A DNA stretch of 64,000 nt, from contig NZ_CP051461.1 of assembly GCF_012584515.1 (NCBI RefSeq), positions 1,348,001-1,412,000 on the forward strand. The letters run 5' to 3'. The notes beneath the pieces are model-generated. The model made no database searches, was not told the DNA's origin, and worked only from the letters and a program-made list of their open reading frames with translations. The stretch is from Polaromonas vacuolata (GTDB taxonomy: Bacteria > Pseudomonadota > Gammaproteobacteria > Burkholderiales > Burkholderiaceae_C). The position numbers were made by a program, and so were the translations under genes. Of this stretch, positions 49,438-59,900 are shown one piece after another (the first letter of the stretch is position 1; each line of letters opens with the position of its first letter).

Positions 49438-50148
49438 TTAAACCATGATTTCCAGCAGTCTGTCCAGACCGCCGGTGTTAATGGCCAGCATGGCCTGCTC
49501 GCGTACGGCGGGCTTGGCGTGATAGGCCACGGATAGACCGACAACGCCCATCATGGCCAAGTCGTTGGCACCGTCGCCCATGGCAATCGCTTGGCTAGGC
49601 GCAATGCCCAGGTCAGCGCAGGTTTGCAGCAGCATCTTGCGTTTCTCGTCGCCGTCGCAAATGTCACCCCAAGACTGATCGACCATGCGGCCTGTGAGCA
49701 GGCCGTCTTTTTCTTCCAGCACATTCGAGCGGGTGAAATCTATCCCGAGTTCGTCGCGCACCCGGTCAGAGAAAAAGCTAAAGCCGCCGCTCACTAGCAA
49801 CACTTTAAGTCCGGCCTGCTTGCAGGCGTTAACCAGCTCTGCTGAGCCCGGGTTGAGCTTGAGGCGTTGCTGGTAGACCTCATTCATGCTTTGCAGACTG
49901 ACGCCTTTGAGCAGCGCAACGCGCTGGCGCAAGCTGTCTTTGTAGTCGGTGATCTCGCCGCGCATAGCGGCTTCGGTGATGGCCGAGACCTCGCTTTTAC
50001 GGCCAGCTGCGTCAGCGATTTCGTCTACGCACTCGATGTTGATCAGGGTCGAATCCATGTCAAAAGCAATCAGCTTGAAGTCGCTAAGGCGTAGCACGGG
50101 CAGGCTGACATTGGCCATCAGGCCGGGAGAAATTTCGGTTGGAGTCAT
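49438..50148 (-). CDS. serB: Phosphoserine phosphatase
   Basis: A HAD-superfamily enzyme for the last step of serine synthesis. Start ATG 50148 gives 236 residues; an in-frame start at 50289 adds an unrelated leader. HAD motif I is 'FDMDSTLINIECVDEIAD' (Asp30 nucleophile, Asp32), motif II Ser is in 'VLLVSGGFSFF', and motif IV is 'AMGDGANDLAMM'. This short form lacks the N-terminal ACT-like domain found in E. coli SerB. Confidence 0.95.
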   Translation of the reverse strand: MTPTEISPGLMANVSLPVLRLSDFKLIAFDMDSTLINIECVDEIADAAGRKSEVSAITEAAMRGEITDYKDSLRQRVALLKGVSLQSMNEVYQQRLKLNPGSAELVNACKQAGLKVLLVSGGFSFFSDRVRDELGIDFTRSNVLEEKDGLLTGRMVDQSWGDICDGDEKRKMLLQTCADLGIAPSQAIAMGDGANDLAMMGVVGLSVAYHAKPAVREQAMLAINTGGLDRLLEIMV

Positions 50149-50653
50149 GGAGTATGTAGGCTTTTTATTGGGCTTTTGTAGTGTGCTTGACCACTTAAGT
50201 TTGACTTGGCCGTCGGCTTTTTGAGCAGTGGTTGTAGCCCGAATTGATGCAGTCTTAATGCTATCGTTCTGAGGTTTTCCGCGAAGCAAAAGATGATTTG
50301 ATTCTATGATTTTTTGTAAATCATGGGGCTGCCGGGGCTTTGGATTGTTTTTTTCAGTCCGTGCTTTATGTGCCTAGCGATGGCTGGCAACGCCGCTGCC
50401 TTGGCTTTGTTGCTGTCGCTGCGCGCGGATAGTGCAGAGCTTACTTGTCCGTCAAAGCGCTTCTTCTGGCTAACTTTGAGGTGTTTTTTTATTGAATACC
50501 AACGCTGACTTTTGGGCGCTGGTATTTGTGACGATTAAGTGCGAAGCTCAATTTTTGAGTGCTGAGCAGGCCATGATCTTGTTTGGTTTAATAACGCAAA
50601 ATCAGACGCGCTCAGTCGCACTGGGGTAAGCCTTCAAAGAGGCCGTTTTTGTA
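50149..50653. other. Intergenic region between serB and the catalase-like gene
   Basis: About 500 bases. It contains upstream sequence for serB and the region beyond the peroxidase stop. A 61-codon plus-strand frame at 50323 has no ribosome-binding site or recognisable features. No clear terminator for the peroxidase gene. Confidence 0.5.
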
Positions 50654-51697
50654 TTACTGAACGCGTTGACCAAAGCTAACGCCGTAGGCTGCTGGGCGAA
50701 TCAGGAGCACCGGGTCTTTTGAAGCGGAAATACCATCTGTCAGCGACAGTGGGTTAAAAAGCAATGCTTTTTGCGCTTTAACTTGATCTGGGCTAGTGGC
50801 GGTCAAGCTGATCACACCGAGTTCGACCAGCTTACGGTCAGCCGGCCAAGCCAAAGAGCCGTCTATGGTCTGGTCACCTTTTTCGGCCACTTGTGCTAGC
50901 AGGCGAAACTTCACGGGTGCTTTGGCAATACGTGTTGGCAGCTCGTCCATCAGGTAGTTGGGTGTGGCTTTTGCAACGTCAGCAGCGCTGAGTGATTTTT
51001 CTCCCGCCATTGGCAAGATTTGGTAACGCGTGAATTTGCTCTGTCCCTTAGCGTTTGTGAATTCAAACGCATTGACACCGTAGAACGCCAATGTGCCAAA
51101 GCTCTCAGGCGCTGGACGCGGTGTGGAAACCCATTTTTGCGCAATCGGATGGCTGGCTAAAAACTTCTCAATCGGTGTCGGCTTGACCGCATCAGGTCCG
51201 CTCTGACCTACAGCCTGTAGCAATTGGACAAATTCTTCTGGTGTGGCAACTGGAAAGGTGCTGGCTGAAATACTCACGATGTCTGTGCTTGCACCGCCTG
51301 GAAGCTGAAAACGAATCGCAATACCGTGCGGGCTGGCATTTGGGTTGGCATCTTGCATCGCTGGAAAACCTGTTCCGTTAGAAAATCTAACCAAGACAGG
51401 CACGGGCTTGCTGCTGTTGAAATGCGGTGCCATGGTCAATGCCGCAGCGTCTTTTGAAGCGAGAAAGCTACCGGTTACCAAGACACCTTTGGCGTGATTT
51501 GCACGGTATCCCGCATGTGGGCCGCCAGAGATGACGTTGAGTGCTTCGACGGCAGCGACGGGCACTGACTTGGTAGGTGCTGCAGCGGTGTCGGCTGCAA
51601 AGGCGGCAATCGGGCTGACGCCCATGATGGCGACTGCTGCTGCTGCAGCAGCAGTACGTGCAAGGCGAAGCGAGTATTTTGTCGGTGTTGAAGTCAT
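50654..51697 (-). CDS. Periplasmic catalase-family peroxidase (SrpA-like)
   Basis: A 347-residue protein with a signal peptide (about residues 1-35, 'AAAVAIMGVSPIAAFA') and a minimal catalase fold. Visible are the distal His region 'GYRANHAKGVLVTGSFLASK', 'VRFSNGTGFP', 'SPHGIAIRFQLPGG', and the proximal haem Tyr in 'LLIRPAAYGVSFG'. It lacks the catalase C-terminal parts, as in catalase-related peroxidases. Likely haem-dependent peroxide detoxification in the periplasm. I start at ATG 51697; the longer frame from 51781 gives an unlikely N-terminus before the signal. Confidence 0.88.
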   Translation of the reverse strand: MTSTPTKYSLRLARTAAAAAAVAIMGVSPIAAFAADTAAAPTKSVPVAAVEALNVISGGPHAGYRANHAKGVLVTGSFLASKDAAALTMAPHFNSSKPVPVLVRFSNGTGFPAMQDANPNASPHGIAIRFQLPGGASTDIVSISASTFPVATPEEFVQLLQAVGQSGPDAVKPTPIEKFLASHPIAQKWVSTPRPAPESFGTLAFYGVNAFEFTNAKGQSKFTRYQILPMAGEKSLSAADVAKATPNYLMDELPTRIAKAPVKFRLLAQVAEKGDQTIDGSLAWPADRKLVELGVISLTATSPDQVKAQKALLFNPLSLTDGISASKDPVLLIRPAAYGVSFGQRVQ

Positions 51698-52068
51698 ATC
51701 AGTCTGTCCTATATTTGGGTTGAAAGTAAAACGGGAAAATTTGTGCGGCTTTTGCTCTAGGGCTAGCCGAATAAAAAACAATGCTTAAGAACTGAGCCAA
51801 GCTCTGAAGGGCACATTATTTTTTAAACAGATAATGATTTTTTGCGATTGTATTGCGTGCAACATAAAAATGCTGATTTTTTTGTAGTTTTATGTAGCTT
51901 TTCTTTCGCTTACTAATTTTTTTACAAGTATTTAAGCGAAACCAAATTGTTAAAATCTGCAAAAAAGGCCAAGACTGGCAGTTTATTGACAAGCATTAAC
52001 GTCTTGGCAAAAGCTAGCGTTCAACCTGTTAAATCCAAAAAAATAAAAAACCAAAAAAATAAAGCGGC
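51698..52068. other. AT-rich leader between the peroxidase gene and IS copy 2
   Basis: About 370 bases, AT-rich, with A-rich runs next to the IS left end. It must hold the peroxidase promoter, but no box pair is convincing. No gene seen. Confidence 0.5.
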
Positions 52069-53151
52069 GGATTCAAGCTTGAAGTGCAACAGCGTGTTAG
52101 TTGGACTTTAACTCTTCCATAAAAACCTGATGCGGTGTTCGATACCCCAAACATTTTCTAGGACGATGATTGAGCCTGTGCATCGCTAAAGCAATGTCAT
52201 CGTCGGTGATGCAATTAAAGCGCATCCCCTTTGGGAAAAACTGGCGAATCAAACCGTTCATATTCTCGTTTGCCCCACGCTCCCACGAGGCGTATGGATG
52301 GGCGAAAAAGAAATCTGCACTCAGCGCAGAAGCTATTCGTTCATGCTGAGAAAATTCCTTGCCGTTATCTGTCGTGAGTGTGTGCACGCAATGAGCGAAT
52401 GGTTTAAGTAAAGTGATTAACGCGTCCCCTACGGCTTGCGCTGTTTTGAATGGCACGTGGAAAATTATTGAATACCGAGAGACACGCTCGTTAATCGTCA
52501 CTAGGGCTTGCTTCTGCCCGGCACCAATCACCAGATCAGCCTCCCAGTCGCCAAAGCGCGCACGCTCAAGCACGATGTCGGGTCGCAGTTCTATTGAGAC
52601 CTGGCGAGAGATGGTGCCGCGCCGTTCACGGCCACTGCTGCGTTTTTTTCGCGTCTTCTGGCAACGCAGTGTTTTATGCAAGCTGCCGCCCGCGCGTTTG
52701 TCAGCGTAGATGTACTGGTAAATGCTCTCATAGCTAACACCGGGTTGGCATCGAGCTTCGAGGTGGCCGCTGATTTGTTCGGGGCTCCAAGCCTCAGCCA
52801 ACTTTTCCTCCACTACAGCCCATGTCGAGTCAGCAACTCTAGGACTGTTGGCGCAGGCAAGTCTACGTTCTTGGGCTTTGTCATTTGCCTGCTTAGGGCG
52901 ATAGCCTCGTAGACCGCGGTTACGACGCAACTCACGGCTGATGCTCGATTTATCACGGTCCATCATTTTTGCAATTTCACTTTGATTGAAGTTTGCTTTG
53001 ACGAGGATTGCAATCTGGTAACGTTCGTCACGGGTGAGGTGTGTGTAAATCATTCTGGGCAACTTTGACTTGGTAGTCGGGAAGCTTGGATGCTCTCACA
53101 TCTCACCCACCCGTCCGGTTAGTTTCAAAGTTGCACTTCAGACTTGAATCC
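52069..53151 (-). mobile_element. IS30-family insertion sequence, copy 2 (1083 bp)
   Basis: Same terminal inverted repeats, orientation and length as copy 1, again flanked by GC on both sides. It differs from copy 1 by scattered substitutions, mostly just inside the left end and around 52747-52752. It is inserted between the peroxidase leader and the terminator of phoX. Confidence 0.92.
52097..53062 (-). CDS. IS30-family transposase, copy 2
   Basis: A 321-residue intact transposase, nearly identical to copy 1: same HTH and DDE residues, with substitutions such as 'EARCQPGV' for 'EASHQPGV' and 'KEFSQHER' for 'KEFAQHER', and a different C-terminus ('FMEELKSN'). It should be active. Confidence 0.95.
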   Translation of the reverse strand: MPRMIYTHLTRDERYQIAILVKANFNQSEIAKMMDRDKSSISRELRRNRGLRGYRPKQANDKAQERRLACANSPRVADSTWAVVEEKLAEAWSPEQISGHLEARCQPGVSYESIYQYIYADKRAGGSLHKTLRCQKTRKKRSSGRERRGTISRQVSIELRPDIVLERARFGDWEADLVIGAGQKQALVTINERVSRYSIIFHVPFKTAQAVGDALITLLKPFAHCVHTLTTDNGKEFSQHERIASALSADFFFAHPYASWERGANENMNGLIRQFFPKGMRFNCITDDDIALAMHRLNHRPRKCLGYRTPHQVFMEELKSN

Positions 53152-53158
53152 GCGAGCC

Positions 53159-53180
53159 AAAAAAAACAGCCCTAAGGCTG
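53159..53180 (-). terminator. Intrinsic terminator of phoX
   Basis: Stem CAGCC/GGCTG with a T8 run on the minus strand, about 60 bases after the phoX stop and only 7 bases from the right end of IS copy 2. Confidence 0.75.
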
Positions 53181-53238
53181 CTTATAAAAACTATTGCAAA
53201 GCAGGTCGCGAGTACCCGTATTGCAAGTAGCTCCAGTA

Positions 53239-55563
53239 TTACAAACCGACTTTTCCGCCGTCGTTTCTGGTGATCACTATGGTTGCCGAGCGGGGACGAG
53301 TACCTGGGCCGTAGGCTGAAATTAAACCGCCACCATTCGTCGGCCATTGGCTTTGCAGTTTGGTCGGATCCGCAATCCAATCATTGTTTGCAGCATTTAC
53401 AGCCCCGGTTTTTTCGCCAGGATGTTGAATATTCACATACAGCGCCTTACCGTCTAGTGTCTCTGTTAAGCCAGTAATTTCGCTGCCCTTTGGGCCGACC
53501 AAAAAGCGCCGCAGGCGAGCGTCAGGTAGCAATGCGCCAATAAAAGTTTCTTGCGTGCCTGTGGTGGTGACTGCGTTCACAGTCAGAGAATTTTTGACGG
53601 TGATCTTTCCGCCGTCACCGACTACACCAGGCACGGCCGCTAGCAACATGCAGTTGGTGACATCGGTATATGCGCCGTCGTCGGTCTGAATCCACAGTAA
53701 GCCGGGTGTGGACTGGCTAAACCAAAGTCCATCAGGACTAGAGAAATCGTTGTTGGCCGTTAGCTTGGAGATGTTCACCGAATCGCCTGAGTCTTGTTCT
53801 GCCCCAAAAACAAATATGTCCCAGTTAAAGCTGGTGGCCGATGCTAGGTTGCCGACTTCTTTCAGGCGAATGATGTGGCCGTTGGGGTTGCCGCTTCCCA
53901 TGTTGCCGTCTGGATCGTTATACGAGCGTGGATTGGCCCCATCCGTGGTGCTTGGTGTGCGATTACTGGCGGAATTGTTTGTCAGTGTGAGGTATATCTC
54001 GCCATTGCTGGGATTGACGGACGCCCACTCTGGTCTATCCATCTTGGTGGCGCCCACCGCATCCGCTGCAAGGCGCGCGAACACCAGCACCTCGGCTTGA
54101 TTGCTAAAGCTAAAACCGTTTGTGTTGTAGGCGGCGATGCTGGTGTTGCTGATGTTCAGTTCAATCCATTGCCCACTCCCATCCGCATTGAACTTGGCCA
54201 CATACAAAGTGCCTTCACTGAGGTATTTATCACCAGCAGCCATGCCGCCGCCCACGTCCGCTGCGCTCCAGTTTTGTTGCGATACGAACTTGTAGAAATA
54301 TTCATTGCGCGAATCGCAGCCCATATAAAAGGCCAGTGCTTGGCCTGCGACTGCATTGCTGTGGGCGGCATTTTCATGTGCAAAGCGGCCCAGTGCGGCG
54401 CGCTTGGCCGGGGTGCTGCTGCTGACCAGTGGGTCGATCTCCACCACATAACCAAAGGTGTTGGGCTCGTTGCGGTAGTCGTTCATTGCATTGGCGCCAT
54501 CAGCGCTGCTGTCCCAGCGGCGAAAGCGCTCGTTAGTGTCGGCTGTGTCGGTCGGTGTGAACCAGCCTTGGCCTGATGCGGCGGTTGCTGTGGCGCTAAT
54601 CGGTGCGCGTGCCACACCATAGCGTCTGCGCGTTTCGACGGCTTTGGCGTCCGGTGCAGTTCCGCCTGTACGGATATTGGTGTAAGCCGCAAAATTTTCT
54701 TCACAAGTCAAATAAGTGCCCCAAGGCGTAGTGCCGTTGGCGCAATTATTCAAAGTGCCGCGGGCAGTAGCACCAGTGGTATCAAATTTAGTTGTGAATA
54801 ACTGCTTAATGCCCGCTAGATGCGCGCTAGGCCCCGTCACGTTGACTACTGTCTGTGCGGAAATACGGCGGTTTAAAGTAGAGGCTGGGTTAATTTGCGA
54901 GAAATGACCGTTGCTGTCTTTTGACAATTCCACAATCGATACGCCGTGCAAATTGATTTCTTTCAGCACCTCTAAGCCGGGGCGAGTCTTAGCGTCCCAG
55001 TTGCCGAACTGGTTAAATTTTTTGCCATTCACGCCACCCGAGGTTTGACCGCGTGGGTGCAGAAAATGCGAGTCCGCAGAACTTTCGTGGTTCACTGCGA
55101 GCACTGCGCGGTCTGTTGCTGTTGCTGAATACATGCCTGCAGCTGTCACGTAAAACAGAGCCATACCGTCATGGTGGTCACCGACACGAAATGTCCAGTC
55201 ATCAGTTTCTGCACCGGTATTGGAGTAAGCCGGCGTAGCCGTATTAATCGCATCGCCGGTGGCATGCACTACTTGCACGCTGTAGCCGCTAGGCACGGTG
55301 ACTTGGTCCGCTAAACTTTTTGCCGTAGCGCCAAAGCCCAAAGAAATACTGCTGGTGCCTAGTATCTGAATACCGGTGGCGGCTATAGCGGGTGCGGCGC
55401 TAGAGCCACCACAAGCGGCCAGCATTGGCAACGAGCCAATGGCGGCTAAGCCAAAACCACCGCGCAAAATCATGCGGCGCGAAGGGCTGGCCAAACTTTT
55501 TTTCAGAACTTCATTGAAGTGTTCATTGTTTGAATTGTTGTTATCTGAGTCCTGAAGCGACAT
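53239..55563 (-). CDS. phoX: PhoX-family (DUF839) Tat-exported phosphatase
   Basis: A 774-residue protein. It has a twin-arginine signal (Arg29-Arg30, 'SPSRRMILRGGFGLAAIG') followed by a lipobox-like 'MLAACGG' (Cys51), so it may be a Tat lipoprotein. PhoX-type segments are 'VLAVNHESSADSHFLHP', 'GTYLTCEENFAAY', 'GYVVEIDPL', 'SPDGLWFSQSTPGLLWIQTD' and 'RRFLVGPKGSEITG'. PhoX enzymes are Ca/Fe-dependent alkaline phosphatases. ATG 55563 has AAGGG upstream and is preferred to 55581. A possible Pho-box-like sequence lies upstream. Confidence 0.88.
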   Translation of the reverse strand: MSLQDSDNNNSNNEHFNEVLKKSLASPSRRMILRGGFGLAAIGSLPMLAACGGSSAAPAIAATGIQILGTSSISLGFGATAKSLADQVTVPSGYSVQVVHATGDAINTATPAYSNTGAETDDWTFRVGDHHDGMALFYVTAAGMYSATATDRAVLAVNHESSADSHFLHPRGQTSGGVNGKKFNQFGNWDAKTRPGLEVLKEINLHGVSIVELSKDSNGHFSQINPASTLNRRISAQTVVNVTGPSAHLAGIKQLFTTKFDTTGATARGTLNNCANGTTPWGTYLTCEENFAAYTNIRTGGTAPDAKAVETRRRYGVARAPISATATAASGQGWFTPTDTADTNERFRRWDSSADGANAMNDYRNEPNTFGYVVEIDPLVSSSTPAKRAALGRFAHENAAHSNAVAGQALAFYMGCDSRNEYFYKFVSQQNWSAADVGGGMAAGDKYLSEGTLYVAKFNADGSGQWIELNISNTSIAAYNTNGFSFSNQAEVLVFARLAADAVGATKMDRPEWASVNPSNGEIYLTLTNNSASNRTPSTTDGANPRSYNDPDGNMGSGNPNGHIIRLKEVGNLASATSFNWDIFVFGAEQDSGDSVNISKLTANNDFSSPDGLWFSQSTPGLLWIQTDDGAYTDVTNCMLLAAVPGVVGDGGKITVKNSLTVNAVTTTGTQETFIGALLPDARLRRFLVGPKGSEITGLTETLDGKALYVNIQHPGEKTGAVNAANNDWIADPTKLQSQWPTNGGGLISAYGPGTRPRSATIVITRNDGGKVGL

Positions 55564-56281
55564 GAAATTTCCCTTAGTCAAGCGATGAATAGTTGTGTGT
55601 TTATTTGTCTAAAACCATTAAATATTAATTATTTGAGATGACAAATTTATTAACAGACTTCACTGATTAAGGGAAAAGTTGAATAAGCAAGCGCTTTAAA
55701 AATAGTCTTTTTCAAGCCAGTTGTTGCTCTTAGGGCAATCGTGATTTTTTTGTAACTAGCCGTTCATCATTAACTTTGACGTAAGTTAGAACTTAGCGTT
55801 ATTTTTTTGTCACGCACTAGGCTTTGAGGTTTTTATCTTTTTTGATAGGTTGGTGCGAAGCGGCGGCGCAGCACTTAATTGCTCTTATGAATGTCAACGT
55901 CAACGTGCATGACTTGACGCAACACGACACGACACGACAAAGCTTTGTCGCGTGAAGCTATCGCGTTTATTTTTTGCGCTGGCAATACAACTGGCCTGAC
56001 GTGAATAGTATTTGGCTAATTAATTTCCTTGAAACACAAACTTGTGTGACGCGAGACTTTTGAAGATGGTCTTGGCTCATCTGACTCAGAAAAGAGATGA
56101 CTGTTACGCGGCTGACTGTCATCCGAAGTGTTGGCTTTAACTGGTGCGGTCGTTAGGTTTTTTGCTGTCCTTACCGGATGCGATTGTCTCGGTCTCGGCT
56201 TGCTAGTCAGACCGATGTGTGAGGGTTGTGTTTGCCTTGTTAACAGGCTGCATTAATTTCGCAAAAAATTATTTTTAATCT

Positions 56282-56348
56282 CTAGCCTTACTAGCCTTAC
56301 TAGCCTTACTAGCCTTACTAGCCTTACTAGCCTTACTAGCCTTACTAG
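56282..56348. repeat. 9-bp non-coding tandem repeat (CTAGCCTTA, 7.4 copies)
   Basis: Seven perfect 9-bp copies plus a partial CTAG, about 610 bases before the giant gene. Perfect identity suggests recent slippage. Confidence 0.97.
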
Positions 56349-56818
56349 TCGCGTGGAGAGTGCGTTATTTTTTTTAAGGCTAAGGCTTAGTTGTCACGTA
56401 GCACTTTGTGATTTGGATATCGACCATACGACGAAATTTCCATTTCAATAATTAGCTCTCATGCATCTCTTGTGAGTACGCAATAGTCTTGTCGCGAGTA
56501 GCTATACGCGTAAATTTAAATTGTTTAACTTAAAGCGCTTAAAGCTGTTAAAGCGGCCTAGTGCTCATTGTTGCCAATTGTCGGTGGTGCGCCTAAGTGC
56601 TGAGACATTGCCAATCTTGACGAATTCACAGAAAAATAAAAAAGTTGATTGTTAGTTTTTAAGCTTGGTGCAATTGAACTAATCAGCTAATTTTTTACAA
56701 AAAATATATTTAAAAAATAATCAAATAAATTAAAAATTATCAAAAAAACATAAAAAAAATATTGCTTTATCTGTTTATTTTGGGTTTGATATGTGCTTTT
56801 AATTAAAGAGAATTTTTC

Positions 56819-56847
56819 TTGATACGTAGTGTTCAGACATAGATATT
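56819..56847 (+). promoter_or_regulatory. Candidate promoter of the giant surface-protein gene
   Basis: TTGATA, 17 bases, GATATT: 5/6 and 4/6 matches to sigma70 boxes, leaving a leader of about 105 bases before ATG 56962. The surrounding sequence is so AT-rich that chance matches are likely. Confidence 0.3.
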
Positions 56848-56961
56848 CATATATTTATCCGCTCACTTACTTGGTTCGTTAAACAGTTTCTTTTATAGCC
56901 TTATTTTTTGGTTTATTTTTTAGTAAATCAGTTGATAAAAGTAATTTTTCAAAGTACTAGC

Positions 56962-59900
56962 ATGCATAAATCAGTGTTAAAAAATGATCGTCCTGATCGT
57001 TTAAAGAGTCTTGTTCTCACACCAATGATGTCGGCATTAACACGAGTGTTTGCACAACGCACGCAACGCAATAAGCTTGAGCCAAGTGGCGCTTCACTTA
57101 AGCAACAAACAACAACTGTACAAACAGCACTTAGGTTTGAATCTCTAGAGCCACGCGTTCTTTTGTCAGCTGATGTAATGGCTTTAGTCAGCGGCGCGAT
57201 TGATTCGCCAGGCGAACAAGACCGGTATGAGTTAGTCCTGCCTGAGGTGAGCCCAGTCGTCTTTGACCAGCTCACTAATCAAAGCGACTTATCTTGGCAA
57301 CTTGCCAGCTCTTCAGGTCGAATTGATAGTCAAACTTTAGATACCAATGAGTCCGCCGTTTCAAGTCAAAATTTGTTTTTGGAATTGCCGGCTGAAAGCC
57401 CTGGATTGATGTTTGACGACTCCATGATTGCAGCTAGCAGCATCTCTCCTGTCTCGCTCACAAACCCAACTGCATTAACGATTCAGCCGGGCATAGATGT
57501 CTCTGGGCAACTCAATCCTGGAAACACAAAAAATACTTATAAATTTGATGTTGTTGCGGGTGAACGATTTTTTTTCGAGTTTCAAAGTAGTAACAATATT
57601 GCTGGCTTAAGCTGGTCTTTGCTTGATCCTAATGATGTGCAAGTTTTTAAATCTAGTTTTTTTGATGTCGATCAAAAGTATCCTTCTGCGTTGGACCAAT
57701 CTGGACGCTACACCTTGTTGATTGAGGGACCAGCCAATGCAATTAATCCCATCTACTACAGACTCACTGTGCAGCCTTCACCCGAGGTATTGTCTTGTTC
57801 GGTAGCTCCCGACTCAGTGTTGTCTACCGGTAATCACGATTTCAGCTTTACGTTTAGTCAAGCATTGGATGCCGTTTATTTGCACACATTACAAGTGATC
57901 CTACACAACAGTTTTATTGACGATGAATTTTCGGGTGATAGCTTTAGGTACGACGACACTACTCATCAATTACATGTGGGATTTTCCTCACTGGATGAAG
58001 GTAGTTATGAGTTAATTTTGTTTAAAAGGGACTTCGATCTAGCAGCGTTTGCATCTTTTTTCGCATCTGATGATTCCTCGGTTAATTCTTTTACTAGCGT
58101 TGATAGCGCAATTAACGCAATTAACGCAACTAACGCAACTAACGCAACTAACGCAACTAACGCAACTAACGCAACTAACGTTTATAGCGACTTATATTTT
58201 GTAGTGAACTTTTCAGTAGATGCTGACGCTCGTGTTTTCACTCAACCTTTGCTCAGCAAACAACCGGCAGCTTCTTTGATTTTTGAAGGCGCTGCGCGTG
58301 GCGTATTTCACGCAGCCGGTGACAGCGACAGTTTTACTTTGGCGCTAGATGCCGGGCAAACCCTCACGCTTGAGATGACGCCTATTGATTCGGCGGTGCA
58401 GGGCAGGATTGCACGACTGGCACCGGATGGTGAAACCTTGATAGGCGCAGCAGACAGCACGGCTGCGGGGCAGACCGTGCTGCTGCAGACCCAACCGGTG
58501 ACCGTAGCGGGTAGTTACCGTATAGACGCAAGCAGTTTGGCGGGCATCGGTCGTTACCGAGTGCGTGCGCTGCTCAACGCCCAGATAGGAGAGGGTGCCA
58601 ACACCACGCAGGCGAGTGCGCAAAGTCTGGACAGCAGCTTCATCAGCTTAGGCGGGGCAGCAAGCCGCGGTGCTGTGCGCGGCGATCTAGATGGCACTAA
58701 CAGTCAGTGGTATAGCTTCACGTTGACTGCGGGTCAGCCGACAACTATCGCACTGGCACATGACGCGCATGCGCAAGCACCGAACGTTACGCTTGAACTT
58801 TTTGGCAGCGATAACTTGCTGCTAGCCATGGGTCGAACCGATGCCGCCAATGTGGATGCGTATATCGCTGACTTTGTGCCCGGCACTACTGGCTCTTACT
58901 ACGCCCGTATTAGCGGTACAAGTGCTGGGGCTTATAGCTTGTTGCTCACGCGCGGGGCTGCGTTGCCTTTTGCATACTTGGCGTCAGAAAACATCAGTGA
59001 TCTATCTCAAAGCGGTTTTGCCTTAGGTGGGGCGAGTACCAGTGCAATTAAAGTGGCCGTCGTCTCCAGCCTACCTCGCTTTTCAGAATTTTTTGACGGC
59101 GGCTATGCTGCCATAGCCAGCCAGTTGAACGATGACACGTTCTTTAACTTCACTGCCACGGTCGTGAGTCCGAGCCAGATTGATTCATTGTCAGAGCTGT
59201 CTGCTTACGATGTATTGGTTATCGGTGATTCAGGTTTTGACACTGATGGATTTGCGCAGTTTGCCGTGGCGCTGAATACCTGGGTCCAAAACGGCGGCGG
59301 CTTGGTCGCTACGGGATGGACTGTCAGCGGATTAGCGGAGGAATCTACCGCAACGCGGCAGGCTCTTTCCGCTGCATTACCTGTTAATGTGCTTGGTTCT
59401 AGCTATGACACCGACGGTAGCGTCATGCTCACGGCGGTAAGTCACCCTGTAACGCAAAGCATTGGAGCGTTTACAACAGGGACTTACAGTGAGTTCCCGG
59501 AAAGCGGTCTGCGTGCGGACGCGAACAGCCAAATCCTGGCCACGATCAATGGTCAAATCGCGGTGGCCGTAGCGACGCCGGGTAGTGGCAGATCTGTGTA
59601 CCTCGGCCCTCTTTATGCTGGGTACTCGGGGTATAACACGACCCAGTTGAGGTCGGGTTTGGCAGACCGCCTTTTTGAGCAAGCTGTCGCGTGGGCGAAA
59701 GGTCGGGCTGGCGCTGATCGGTACCAAGTCAACGTTAATGCAGGCGACACGCTGGTCATCAACACCACTACGCCAGGCGACGGCAGCCGAGAGCCTATCA
59801 ACTTGTTGGATACAAAGCTGACTCTGTTTGCGTCAAATGGCGTCAAGGTTGCCGAGAGCTTGAACGGCCCGGATGGTCGCAATGCACGCATCGCATACAC

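Larger units (their letters stand above)
55564..56961. other. 1.4-kb AT-rich gap with tandem repeats, no gene recognised
   Basis: Contains the phoX leader, ACGAC-type short repeats near 55920, a TAGCCTTAC 9-bp tandem repeat (listed separately), and a very AT-rich tract 56640-56960 before the giant surface-protein gene. No ORF above 60 codons on either strand. Confidence 0.6.

Noticed and set aside
50323..50508. 61-codon hydrophobic plus-strand ORF upstream of serB
   Set aside because: No ribosome-binding site, and its composition looks like chance; left as intergenic.
56282..56348. CRISPR-like tandem repeat
   Set aside because: The units are 9 bp and directly adjacent with no spacers; a simple tandem repeat, not a CRISPR array.
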